Source: Isoetes taiwanensis
Lineage: Eukaryota > Streptophyta > Lycopodiopsida > Isoetales > Isoetaceae
Assembly (NCBI GenBank): GCA_021234155.1
Contig: JAJEKV010000020.1
Span: 3,332,563 to 3,396,562, forward strand
DNA: 64,000 bases
Direction of reading: 5' to 3'
The notes beneath the pieces are model-generated. The model searched no databases. It was not told the origin of the DNA and saw only the letters and a program-made list of their open reading frames with translations. Positions 1 to 10,745 of the stretch are shown here, in pieces. A program made the translations under genes and the position numbers. The first letter of the stretch is position 1. Every line of letters starts with the position of its first letter.

Positions 1-170
1 TTTTCAGTGGCGCGTTCAGTTACGTATTATGATTCAGTTTCAAACATGTCTCTTAAAAGCGAGACTGAAATTACGCAAACCATGTATCCTGCAGTTTGTG
101 TGAAGAGGTGTAGATCTTTGCGAAATTGATCTTCATTTGTAGTGAAATCGTGGTGGGAGGCGATGGAGGA
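1..170. other. unassigned left flank of element A
   Basis: This stretch lies just outside the 5' LTR of element A. If A is simply inserted in element C, it should continue C's protease/pol on the minus strand. Reverse translation shows no recognisable protease or RT motif, and its last 5 bases (GAGGA) do not match the 5 bases after the other LTR (TGTAA). I see nothing else in it. Confidence 0.4.
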
Positions 171-1780
171 TATGACGTTCCAGCCACCGATGTCGCCCCG
201 GGGCGTATCTTAATGCTATACAAATCACGTACCGCCCTCCGGTGGCAGTATACGCTAAGCGGTAACGGTGAGTAGCCCTGGGGGCAACTTGCAGAAGCTA
301 TGTGCAACTATTAATGTACATTTCCAATGTACACACATTAATGTGGGCACATGTTTCCAAGTGGCCTTCAATCAAGTGGGCCACACCCATGAAGTTCTGC
401 AATTAATGTGCACATTTTCCGATGTACACGATAATGTGGGCACACATTTCCATGTGCACATTTGGCCACCTAGCCTTAAAGGCAAGTGGGCCCCATTTCC
501 AATTATCCCACATGCCAAGGGATAATTGGAAGCCTAACCAACCCCTTGTCTATGGGTAGGAGCCTAACTAGCCCAATTTTGGGTTTTAGGGCAGAACTCT
601 GTTTGCATTTGCCTCAGTAAGAGCCATCGAGACGCTACATTTGGAGAATTGCATCATGGTTTCTCTAGATTGATTTCGTGGGATGGTCGAGCTCTGGGGT
701 GAGAAGACCCCTCAAGGGATCGGTGTTGGCCAATTAGATGAGTCTAAGCCCTATTTTAGTCATTGAATCGATTAGGTTTAGCTACTCCAGCGGGTTGTAT
801 AGCCTCTAGATCTCTAGATAGCAGATTCCTTTAAAGAACCCTAGCTCTATATTTGTAGATTAGGTCTTGTTCTTTAGTTCTTGTGATATATATGGATGAT
901 GTATCTCTGAACTCCTTGTATTGGGAAGGGGGTAGAGACTAAAACTGTAGTCGATAGAGTAGCCTCTCTAGCACAGCTGTAGATCTTGGCCCCTGTGCAC
1001 AGAGCCACACACAGTTTGTGGGTGAAGGGGCCCTAAAACCTGGGGAGGTTAGATGCGACTCTTGAGCTGATCCCTATGGTGTGTTAGTGTTGGGGGATCA
1101 TTGTGACTAGGTCTAATGACACCCGCTGCGTGTGGAGCAAGGCATGAAACCATTACTCAGTGAGGTGGTGGAAATGACCTTCAATGAGTTCAAGTCGAAT
1201 CTGGGGCGGTGGCCTATAGTCTTCCTTGAGTCAGCATGTAGATCTGGAGGAGAGATCCTGCACCTTCATCGGGCCCCAGGGAGATGCAACCCGGATATAG
1301 CCTTAACATGCATCCGGTAGACTGGTCGGAGTCCCAACACTTTATTTCTACGCAAAGTGTAATGCACGGGAGGGGCGGATGGAGTGGACAACCCTAAGCC
1401 ATGTTCATATGCCCGGTAAAATCCATTGCCATGAATTAATACGCAATGGTTCACGGAACTTAATAGTCGGTCTTCCCTTGAGTCGAGCCTTGGGTAGGAC
1501 CCCTAACTGATGTCTTGATCTTTGTCTATGCGAGGATATGTGGAGGACCATCCTTGAGATGGTCATGATGTTGATGTATTACTCTTGACATGTATGTTTT
1601 ACGCCCATGACTAGGTAGGCCACGAGGGGAGGCAGTGCAATGACCCTTCCTCTTCCCCTTTGGAGACGTACGATTCTTGGGTCATCATATGGAGGGCCTA
1701 TGTATTAACTGGGCGTATGAGATGAACTCCTATTTGTATCGTTGAGAACCTTGGAAGTATCCCAGTAAAGGGGACGTCAC
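171..1780 (+). repeat. 5' LTR of element A
   Basis: It begins TATGACGTTCCAG and ends GGGGACGTCAC, matching the short inverted ends of the other LTRs here (TGTGACG...CGTCACA). It shares long blocks with 11,679-13,362, including the CCGCCCTCCGGTGGC block near the start and repeated TTAATGTG(C/G)CACA motifs at about 300-470. Small indels distinguish the two copies. Confidence 0.88.
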
Positions 1781-1800
1781 GGTGGTATCGGACCCAAGTT
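1781..1800 (+). other. primer-binding site of element A (tRNA-iMet type)
   Basis: The sequence GGTGGTATCGGACCC lies directly after the LTR. It resembles the TGGTATCAGAGC site used by most plant Ty3/Gypsy elements that prime on initiator methionine tRNA. Two or three mismatches are present, at an AG/CAG position like the other discrepancies in this element. Confidence 0.75.
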
Positions 1801-2002
1801 CTTGGAGACCAAGAGCAAAGCGCAAAACAACAGCCATGTTTGATGCTGCAACGATAGGATCCTCAAACCCGCAGAAAAATGGAAAAAAATTTTCTTTTCT
1901 TTCTCATTTTTGTAGTTTATCTTCAAGCTAGTAACGATTAAAAATGAATAGAAAGCGTAAAAAGATTAAAAATTAATGAGCCAACATCCAAAAAGTAGGG
2001 TA

Positions 2003-2262
2003 GGTACTCTACGTCGGCCGGGACGGTTCTGTTTAGAAATAAAATTTGGAAACAACCGTCAGACATCGACTGACCCCAAAAAGTTAGCAAATTCACGGAG
2101 TGAAATACCTTGATAATTCTAAATTTAAGCTAAAATTAGTAGATTGGCATGTTACATATTAATTTAATAGTGAAGCCCCACCATGTCTCACCGTCGGCGG
2201 AGACGGGTTTCTAGATTCACAGGAATCGGGCTGGGTACATAGCGTGTCAGACCTAACAGTGG
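2003..2262 (+). repeat. leader hairpin units 1 and 2 of element A
   Basis: There are two copies (about 2,003-2,074 and 2,180-2,262) of a roughly 75-bp unit. Its shared core runs from GTCGGCG..GG through TTTCTA..TAGAAAT to GGTACATAGC, ending in GTCGAGACC-like sequence. Arms such as GATGTACC/GGTACAT and TTTCTA/TAGAAA can pair, so the unit is a hairpin. Two further copies lie beyond the histone relic at 3,787-4,068. No coding sequence is evident between 1,800 and about 2,400. Confidence 0.7.
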
Positions 2263-3213
2263 GTGTTTTAGATGCCTTAGACAACCCAAAAAGGTAGTTT
2301 AAAGTTGACCTAAATTTGGCCCTAAAATGAACCCGGACCCTCCCATTTTTCTGTTCTTCCTGAGCTTCGTCATAGAAGGCGATCTTACGTGCTTAGCTCA
2401 GGTCGACAAATAGTAAGATGATAGCCCATGAGCGGTGCCAAAGGGAAGCCCTGGCGGATCCTCCAGCCAGATAAGCCCTCTTTCATAGGATTCTTGAGGC
2501 ATGCCTTCTCCTGGCAGCAGATGTCTTAAAGCGAAGCAGTCGGTTGGGCGACCACCGCAGAGCTCTTGGAGGGCGGCGGCGGGCGTCATGAGCGAGATCT
2601 CGTGAAATTGCGGCGGGGAGGCGGGGAAGCGGGCGGCGGCGAGGCAACACCGGGGAGAGCATGGCCGGGAGGCCCGGAGAGGGAGCAGGTGGACCCATCA
2701 GCGGCCAGGGAGCAACGGTGAGATCCGGGGAGGAGCAGGGAAGAGGCAGCCGCGAACTCACCCGGAAGGGCCGATCTCGCTTAGTCCTGAAGTCTCTGAG
2801 AGCCAAAGGGCCGGGCAGAGGACAAAGTCGGGAGGCTAAAACTCTGACCCGGCCAGACCCAAGAGGAAGCCAAAACGTGGGCGAGGCAAGAGGCTGGTAA
2901 AGGGTGTCGGGAGGCAGGCGAAGGTCCCGCGTCATCAGCAGCGCGTCGGGAGGGGAGACCCGCCTTCCATGACGACTCGGACCAAGACATCGTCTTGGAA
3001 GCGTGAGACGGGGCCAAGCTCTTCAAAGCCACAGTCGTGGGGAAGGGTCCGGGCCGAACTGTTAAGGCCGGAGGAGGCGGGACGGTGGGCGAAGCCCCCA
3101 CAGTTCTAGGCGTGGGATAGGGTCAAGAACCCCACAGCCACAGCAGGAGGCATATGTGATAGACCCCCTAAGGTCTATCGAGGAAGAGGATCCCGAGGGA
3201 GCTGGCAGCGTAT

Positions 3214-3650
3214 ATGGCAAGTGGGAGGCCTACAATGCCTATTACAGAGCCTGCCAAGGTGAGAGCGATTGAGGCGGACACCGTGAAGAAACCGGAACAA
3301 ACCCCCCTCCACCCAAAGCCCAAGCCTCCCGAGCACCCGGGAAGAAGCGAACCAGAAAGAAGAAGAGCTGAGAAGCAGGGCCTCAAGGAGATCCGCCCAC
3401 TTCGGAAAATTCACGGAATCTGGTCCCGGAAACCGTTCCGGCGTTTAGTCGCGTGAGAAGTCATCCAAGAAATACAACCAGAACATCTGGCGTGGCCAAG
3501 CGAGATACTTTCTTGTGTTTACAGAGGCGGCGAAGCGCATATAGTAAAAACATTTTGAAGATTCAGCGGCTTTTTTGCACGGTGCGAAGGGTTACCCTCA
3601 TGGCGGGATATGTATCTTACCCACGGCGGGCAGGAGAAACGCCCTTGAAC
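3214..3650 (+). pseudogene. histone H3-like gene relic of element A
   Basis: The frame from 3,214 gives a basic, Pro-rich tail followed by QGLKEIRPLRK and RKPFRRLV, the alpha-N and alpha-1 segments of an H3 fold (compare [10 protein letters not shown] and KLPFQRLV). A frame change then gives EVIQEIQPEHLAWPSE, followed in a third frame by CTVRRVTLM and YPRRAGE. These correspond to the H3 C-terminus LCAIHAKRVTIM...ARRIRGE. The order and spacing of all segments fit one histone fold of about 95 residues. The loop-1 segment HLAWPSE contains a Trp, as plant CENH3 loop 1 does (RWTP). At least two frameshifts and a stop break it. GC-rich sequence at about 2,660-3,200 probably encoded more of the basic N-terminal tail; I cannot fix the start. 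Confidence 0.72.
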
Positions 3651-3786
3651 CTTGTAACTCTTGAAAAAAATTTGTTAATACTGAAAAATTTTGTGTAAAT
3701 AAAGTGTCAAACCACCATTTAAATAGGTCAAGATAACCGATCCCTAGCCTTGTTTTAATTCAATTGGAGTTTTGAGCAAAATTGAG

Positions 3787-4068
3787 GCGATGTACCGTCG
3801 CGCCGGAATGATTTCTACATTTTTTAGAAATCGGGCTGGTACATAGCGATGTCGAGACCATGCTAAAAAATGCCCAAAACAGCTCAAATCGGAGCCAAGT
3901 GAGGGGTCAGATTACACTTCTTTCGATGTGAGTTTAGTGGATTACAGCCTTAGATCCCTTAAATTGAGTGAGCCCTGGCCCAGATTGGGACCCATGTCTC
4001 ACCACGTCGGCGCCGGGAATTGGTTCTACATTTTTAGAAATCGGGACTGGTATAACGTGTCGGTTCCC
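3787..4068 (+). repeat. leader hairpin units 3 and 4 of element A
   Basis: There are two more copies (about 3,787-3,864 and 3,990-4,068) of the A-specific unit. Unit 3 shows the pairing best: GATTTCTA/TTAGAAATC inside GATGTACC/GGTACAT. These copies lie just after the histone relic and just before the internal TATA promoter, mirroring the arrangement in element B. Confidence 0.72.
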
Positions 4069-4225
4069 CAATCTCATTCATCACCAAATGATCTCCAAAC
4101 TATACAATAGGTTCGGTAGGCTGACTAACCCAGCATGCTCAAACTCTAGAAATAGTCTTCAAACTTACAATTGCATCTCTTAATAGATCAAATTTACCTA
4201 ATCTCGATAAAATCTAGGTCATCCA

Positions 4226-4256
4226 AAATTAGGGTTTTCCCCTTTCTATAAATAAG
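4226..4256 (+). promoter_or_regulatory. internal promoter of element A ORF2
   Basis: ATTAGGGTTTT (reverse telo-box, AAACCCTAA type) at 4,228-4,238 is followed by CTATAAATA at 4,246-4,254. ATGGCCCACTTC comes about 110 bp later (4,366). Element B has the same telo-box/TATA/ATGGCCAC order before its ORF2. Telo-boxes are known in plant histone and ribosomal-protein promoters. Confidence 0.6.
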
Positions 4257-4365
4257 TTCCCCATTCTCAATTGGCTACACCGCAAATTTGCTCCCCCTTT
4301 GCTTAGCGATCTTCGGCTCCACGAGGCTTACGCATCCGTTTGATACTCCCTTCTTTGCTAGATCA

Positions 4366-5980
4366 ATGGCCCACTTCTTGCGACGGCGGGCGATGGTAGG
4401 CGCGGTGCCATGCTCTTGGTAATGAGGGCGTCAGCGACATCTTCCAAGTCTTTGTAAGAAAATCGACATCCAAATACTAAATGCAACTGACATATAAGGC
4501 GGTGCTAGCAGAATTGAGGGCTAGGGTAGGACCTCCCTTGTCCAAGTCCCCCTTGCATAGGATACTTCGTTCCCCATACCCATCCTTCAAGCAGCCTTAG
4601 GCGATGTCCCCAACTTATCGCCAAGTATAACTAACAAAGGCGCGAGGAGACTGCACGACTACATGGTCTGACGTCCATGAGGACCAAGTACTTCTCTTCT
4701 ACTGCTTCGCCCTAGCCATCTTCTTATCCCAGCGAGGGAGCCAGTGGGGGCAGCCTCTATCCCTCAGGTGGAGGTAGACTATAGCGGGTGCAAGAGAAGG
4801 CGGAATCTTTGTGCAGTATCAGCGAGCAGGAAGCAAGGAGAGGATGAAGAGTCGGGGCGGCGAAGAGATACGGAGCTCTCGACTCGGGCGAGCAGCGCCA
4901 AGAGGCGGAGCTGATCAATTTGACCGAGCCCGGCGGGGCATGATTGCTCCCCACTCGGGCTAGGCATACAGCTAGCCCCTATATCATCATCGACGGAGAG
5001 GTATCTACTCTCGGCGACATCGAAACCTTCGAATGCGGGGAGGGAGCTGGGTTGAATAATTGCTCCACCAACTCCGTGAGACCGACATGGGCGACTTCAT
5101 CTCAAGGGAGCCTCGGACTTCGCTTCAGTGGGGGCCGACTACGGGGGAGGCGACCTCAAGTATCGAGCCCTACGGCGGCCAGGCAGTGATGGGCGGCGGG
5201 AGCTACCAGCGAGAGGAGGTTCTCGCCCTCCAGAAACGAGATGAGATCACAGGTAGGAAGACCCGAGCATCTAATCACAGATCCTTGATATCACCCCACA
5301 CCAAAGGAGGAAGGAGGTCGCGACCTCGGGGCTCGTAGCACAATTAGAAGACTACAGGGGAGCTCCTTTGATGGAGGTCGGCGAGTCATGGGCGACACGC
5401 AGTGGAGGCCAAACAAGCGGAGAAGCTTGGTGACACACAGCGGCAGTCGCTCGGGGTACTACTTGCCTGGCGATGCTGGATGGGAGAATGGCGATAATTC
5501 ATGAGTTCGGTCAGGCGAAGAAGAGTGTGTTTATGCTGATTGCACTCGAGCTTGGCTGAGCATGCTCGAATATGTAACAAATGTCATTATCTTGTCTTAG
5601 TCAAAGGGCAATGGCACTCGACCTGCCCCGACCGCCATACCCCACCAAGCGTCGAGGCGAGATTAGCGATGGCTAGGCCACCCATCCAGCCATGAGAGTG
5701 GGAGCCTGGTGAGAAACCATCGGGGCTCGCCAAAACAACCAAACATCATCGGGAACTTAGGTCACTCGGTAAGGACCGGCCCAAGTTAGAAATATGAAGA
5801 CAACCCGTCTTACCATGATTTCAAGACTAGACAGACTCTTGATCCCGGAGACTTTTGTATCTAAAAACATTATATGATATATAAATACAATTCTGCTTTG
5901 CACTTTAAATGTTTTGTTGATGATGTATTTTGCCCCACAATTACCAGCAAACATAAACAATGCAAAGAACAAATGGAACT
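4366..5980 (+). pseudogene. ORF2 relic of element A, function unknown
   Basis: The presumed start is ATGGCCCACTTCTTG, matching the ATGGCCAC starts of ORF2 in elements B (25,099) and C (30,643). The reading frame is soon lost. A segment at about 4,980-5,060 reads GDIETFECG, which resembles a GDIES-type segment in B's ORF2. I see no known domain. The 3' limit is arbitrary; the region grades into gag. It sits between the histone gene and gag, so it belongs to the accessory leader module rather than to pol. Confidence 0.4.
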
Positions 5981-6131
5981 AACCATATAGCCATTAATCA
6001 CTTGTGGATGCGACTGGAGACTAAGTAGCAGAGGGAGCGACAGGCTGAGACCTTATAGAAGAGCAAACCCCTTGGACCACCGGCAAGGAGCCCTGTTGAA
6101 GATAGAACCCATGACCCGGAGATAACCCGAG

Positions 6132-7290
6132 ATGAGGGGCCGGACTGCAGGCGAGATAAAAGGCATTCTTGTCCGCGCCGGCGAAGTGGGAGTTCGGTGG
6201 GCAGCTCGGTTGCCGCAAGCATCAGCTCGGAGGAAGGAAGGACAAGAAGAGGAGCAAGAGATCCCGATCAGGAATCTTGAGCTCAAGTTCGATTCGAGAC
6301 TCAGGCTCTGCGAGGAAGGAAAACGAGCTCGAGGCGAGCGGATGGGCAGGAGGGAACACCCCGGAGGGACGACAAAGAGATACGAGGGCCTCGACTACCG
6401 GGAAGAAGATAGATTCCGCCTTTGAAGCGATGTATGGAGGCGGAAACTGGAGCAGGTTCTCGGGGAGAGCAGGTCGGGATTAGGCGAGAGGCATGGTACA
6501 GGCGGGAAATGAGGCAGTCTGGAAGGAAATGCTTATGGCATGAGGATAAGGACAAAGCGAGTTACATGACCAGCAGAAAGACCCTTCGGTTTGGTGGAAG
6601 GGTTATGCAAGGCACCGCGGCTTAAGCGAGGGAGTGCTTAAAGTTCGAGAAAGTTTGCTACAAAGCCTTCAAAGCGCCGTGCGTTCAAGGAACATAAGTC
6701 CCGACATGAATCTGTGATTTCTGAGGTTGCGGCAAGGCAACAATCGATTCGAGAAATATCTGAGAGAATTCATGAGGCTAAAGAATTTGTATGTGCGAAG
6801 TTAGGGGAGAAACATCGATTAGAAAGCTATATTGAAATTTGAATAGGAGATCCATAAACTTGGCAGGGCAATAAACCCTAGAACCCAATGCTCGAGCGGA
6901 ATCCAAGGCTATAAAAGCTTGCGGGGGTCGGGGACCTACCTCGAGAATAAGCGAACTGTGGCCAGTACTTCGGGATAAAGAGCAAGCGAGGCTATAGCCC
7001 AGGGCAGCTGACCCAGTCCCGGCTAGAGCCCCCATATGGTAGGAACCGAGGCAGCGGAGAAAAGAGCGAGTGTCCTTCAAGGACAAGCGGGAGAGGTCAA
7101 ACTACTCCCAAAGCGTTGCAATCCTTTTTGCAAGCGATGCCCAAGGAAAAGAGGCCGGAGTGCATAGAAAGCCGGTACGTGGCCAGTGCTTCCAGCCGAA
7201 CTATGGGACAGCAAGCGCCCCTCGTCATGAGTGCAGCTCTAGGAGTTGGGAGATTGGGACATGCAGCCGGACGTGACTGACGAAGAGGCC
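6132..7290 (+). pseudogene. gag relic of element A
   Basis: Frames joined across indels show a Ser/Arg-rich N-terminal segment (RSGILSSSSIRDSGSA, about 6,250-6,300). A capsid-like segment follows (EAWYRREMRQ..., about 6,490) that matches element B gag MEAEAWLDEMSEYGNAYG, then a WWKGYAKA-type segment near 6,595. The piece SFKDKRERSNYSQSV (7,073-7,117) matches B's SFKEQGAKSNYSQAV between capsid and protease. Gag would form the virus-like particle. There are numerous frameshifts. A CCHC knuckle is not clearly readable. Confidence 0.65.
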
Positions 7291-7299
7291 CTTGACTAC

Positions 7300-7790
7300 A
7301 TCGGTGAGTGTCACATCTTTACTTGTAATGAATCTCTGAGCAAGCGGAGAGCAGTCAAGGTAATTTCCACAGTAGGGAAAGGCTAAAAGCTAAGTCATAC
7401 ATAGTCTTGATAGACTCGAAATATGTATAACTTTGCATCCCCAGAATGGTTCAAATGTTGAGATTGAAACCGCTAAAGAAGTCAAAGCCAAGACCGTTGT
7501 TTTAGCAAGTAGTGCTGATGAAGCGGGGCAGCGGGCAAGAGAATTAACCCGACATCGACTTGCCGAGGATTAATATCCGGATGGGGGCGAAGTAATGGGC
7601 ATTGGAAAGTATGACTTGATCATAGGAATGGAGTAGGTAGCGGGGGCCATTGCTCGGTAGTGGAAGCGGAGGTGACCTTCCCAGCGCCCAGCCCAGCAAG
7701 ATCATTGAGATACTTGATGAGGAAGTTGTTCCCATCATGCAGTGTATGTCTTCCTAAGCAATTTGTTCAAGAAGTGCATCAAGAGTGAGC
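7300..7790 (+). pseudogene. aspartic protease relic of element A
   Basis: The segment MGIGKYDLIIGMEW (7,596-7,637) matches the conserved (I)GKYD(V/L)I(L/I)GM(D/E)WL stretch that ends Ty3/Gypsy protease domains. The active-site region upstream (about 7,400) reads VLIDSK, then loses frame. The protease would cleave the Gag-Pol polyprotein in particles. It continues towards RT with the usual spacing. Confidence 0.65.
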
Positions 7791-7879
7791 AAGTGGCATG
7801 CATCTTCAAGCTTGAAGTTAGTGAGCCGGAAGTGGAAGGAAGCAAAAGAAGACAAGGTGCTCGACAAGTTAACGAAGCA

Positions 7880-9230
7880 AGTAGCTAAAGCTGATCACGG
7901 AGTTCCATGATCTCTTTCCGGATGAGATCAAGCAGCTCCTCCTTATAGAAATTCGAGTGCGAGATAGCACTTTTCGAACCAGGAGCTAAAACCAACAAGC
8001 AAGGCTCCATATAGAATGACAACGCGGGGAGTTGTGAATTTGAAAAGCGATTGCGGTACACTCGACCTAGGTTCATTAGACCTAGTGTCTACCGCCCGTT
8101 TGGGCGCCCATTCTTTTGTCAAGAAAGAAGGATGGATCTTTGAGGATGTGCATAGACTATAGGCGAGTTGAATAAGCACACCATTAAGAACAAGTATCGC
8201 TTCAAGGTCGGAGCGACTTGATAAGATTCGGCTCAAGGTGCAAAGATCTTTTCCAAAATCGACTTAAGGTCGGGGTTATCATCGAGATCGGGATAAGGAA
8301 GAAGATATCCATAAAGGCCTTGAGGAGCAGCAGTATGGGCATTATGAGTTCACGGTAATGCCTTTTCGACTTATCAAATGCCCACTTAACATTCATGAGG
8401 CTCGAGCGATATTTTCGAGGAGTTCTGGACACCTTTGTGATTGTTTTCTTTGATGACATTTTGGTGTATAGCAGATCCCTTGAAAACGCATTACAACACT
8501 TGAGAAGAGTGCTAGAAAGTTGAAGAGGCACCGGTTATGCGCCAAGTTGTCCGAAAGTGCCGCCGCCTTGAAGAAAAGGTGGAATACCTTGGTCATGTGA
8601 TCTCGGCCGAAGGCATCTCAAGCGGACCCGCCAAGATTGAAGCCCGTCATTCGATTGGCGGCGAAGAATGCATGAAGTCGGAAGTTTCCTCGGCCTAGCG
8701 GTACTCTGAGGGAAGTTAAGTGAAGAACTTTGCTAAGATAGCAGCCCGGATTAACGGACTGGCGGCGAGGCGAGAGAAGGTGAAAGATTGGGTAGAGCAT
8801 TGGCACAAGAAAGCCCAAAAGGGGTTTGAATTGTTGAAGGAAGCTTTAACAACAGCCCGATCTTAACCTGCCGGGACCGGGAGAAAGATAAGCTTGTAAC
8901 AGTCACTGATAAGATAGCTACAGTGCGGTGCTTATGCAAGAAAAGCGTGTGGTAGCGTATGATTCGGGGAAGATGAGCGGCCAAGGCAGCGCTACCCAAC
9001 GCCGCGATCGAGGGGAGTTGCTTGCGGTTTGTCGGGGCATTAAGAATATGGAGGCATTATCTCTTGGGAAGGAAGTTCCAATTGGATCACCGACCATGAG
9101 CCTCAATATGTATTCCGCAACCACACCTTAATGTCGAGGCGTGAGGAGATGGATGGAGTTCCTCGAAGAATATGACTTTGATATAGTCTACACAAGGGGA
9201 AGCTCAATGTGGTAGCGAATCGCTTTCAAG
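7880..9230 (+). pseudogene. reverse transcriptase and RNase H relic of element A
   Basis: RT motifs appear in order: LGSLDLVS (frame-shifted IRPSVSP), GAHSFVKKEGW and EDVHRL at 8,070-8,165 (normally [20 protein letters not shown]). HYEFTVMPF follows at 8,340, and the catalytic box VFFDDILVYS at 8,444-8,475, equivalent to YxDDILVYS. KVEYLGHVIS(A)EGI follows at 8,577, then the connection domain. RNase H sequence continues from about 8,880. The end EYDFDIVYTRG(K)LNVVA(D) at 9,167-9,215 is the usual boundary before integrase. There are several frameshifts. Confidence 0.85.
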
Positions 9231-9429
9231 GCATCCCACGACAACTAGAGTGCATTGCAATGCAATTTCGGCGCTCTCCGGCGACTTTGGTAAGAGGATT
9301 GAAGAGTCCTTGCCAGCGGGCGTGGATTTCAAGGAGGTATGGGCAAGCCTTTCTAAGGAGGCTAGAACAGGATAAAAAGGCGGGGAGGCCTTCAAGCATT
9401 ATAAGAAGGAAGGCAACTGTTATACCATA

Positions 9430-10530
9430 AGAACAAGTTGTGCGTGCGAATCATCGGGTGTAAGGAAATTGATCCTCCGACACGCTGCAACAGCCCAATA
9501 GCCATCCCATGCGGGATTCATGAAAACATATTTCAAAGTCTTGCGGCGGCTATTATTGGCCAGGAATGAAGAAGCAAATAGCTTCGCTACATCAAGGAAT
9601 GTCGGCTATGCCCCAGTGAGGACGAAGGGGAGCGGCTTAATTCGAGGGGGCATTAGAGCCATTAGCGGTGCCAAGCGCTAAGTGGGAGGTAATCGGCATG
9701 GATTTCATCCGCGGGACTCCCAAAACGACAAGAGGCAAGGGCGCCTTGATGGTAGTGGTCGACAAGTTGTCTAAGATGGCACATTTTGTGCCTTGCGGGA
9801 CCCACCAGTCTGACTATGGATCTGACAAAGCTCTTCACCAAAGAGATCTTGGGCTTCATGGCATGCCAAGGGAGATCATCTCAAAGCCGAGGGGATCGAA
9901 GTTCATGGCGCCTTTTGGCAAGACCTCTTTGCGGCGATCGGGGCGAAGCTATCCATGAAACGCGGCATATCATCCTCAGACGGATGGCGGGCGGAGGCGG
10001 ACCAGCGGAATTTTAGAGGACATGCTACTGAAACTATATGCGGAATAAGCAAAGTATGTGGGAAGAATTTATTCACTTGGTGGGTTTGCATACAATAGCA
10101 CCAAGCGGGAATCATCCCAAATGTGGCCGTTTATGATCAATTCACGGCTATCGATTGCCTAACTCGGACACTTGGCACAACCAGTGTCAAAAGTGGAAGT
10201 TTAGCGGCCGGATGTTGGCGGATATCGCGGCGGCTTGTGGAAGAGATTGAGGGTATACGCTAGCGGCAAGAAGTCGACAAAAGAGCATCGTAGGCAAGCA
10301 TCGAGCGATAAGAGAGTTCAAAGTTGGAGATGATGTTTGGCTCAAGATCAAGGTGAAGCGGTGGCTTCGGGATCGGCAATTGCAAAGCTTGCTCCAAGGT
10401 GGAATTGGACCTTTCGAATAGTCGAGAAAGTAGGTAATCAAGCCTACAAGCTAGACTTGCCGGCACACCTAAAGATTCATAAGGTCTTCCGCGTGAGTTT
10501 CTTTGAAGAAGCATACCCCAAATCGAGGCG
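9430..10530 (+). pseudogene. integrase with GPY/F module, element A
   Basis: The H2C2-like N-terminus is damaged at 9,480-9,620. The catalytic core is clear at 9,690-9,790: WEVIGMDFIRGTP, KGALMVVVDKLSKMAHFVPC. A second stretch, GFMACQGRSSQSRGDR, covers the HG(M/V)P(R/K)EI(I/V)SDRD region in another frame. The C-terminal module reads KLAPRWNWTFRIVEKVGNQ and KVFRVSFFEEAYPK (10,390-10,520). This is the GPY/F type in which the canonical GP(Y/F) has become NWTF. Integrase would insert the cDNA. Frames are broken at several points. Confidence 0.85.
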
Positions 10531-10589
10531 AAGTCTTGGATTAAATAGCGTTGTTGGAAATGGCGGAGGAAACATTTGAAATAGTTCGA

Positions 10590-10745
10590 AATTGATTCTT
10601 GATAAAGCTTTCAAAGAAAGCGAGGAGATCGAAATTCCTCCGGTATTTGGTCAAGTGGAAACACTTACGGTGGAAGGCAGCGGCGTGGGTACTTAAGAAA
10701 GATTTAGTAAAGCGGTATCCACGGTTTATGGAGCAATGGGGCCCG
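10590..10745 (+). pseudogene. chromodomain at integrase C-terminus, element A
   Basis: The frame reads SKKARRSKFLRYLVKWK then AAWVLKKDLVKRYP. The YLVKWK core and downstream acidic/aromatic helix region are those of chromovirus chromodomains that direct integration through histone-tail binding. The end FMEQWG is shared with the B chromodomain (SLWSNARV in another frame). A few substitutions and frame changes are present. Confidence 0.75.

Noticed and set aside
2483-3101. Overlapping minus-strand frames of 106-150 codons in the GC-rich leader of element A
   Set aside because: Pro/Leu/Arg composition is what GC-rich antisense sequence gives; they oppose the strand of the element.
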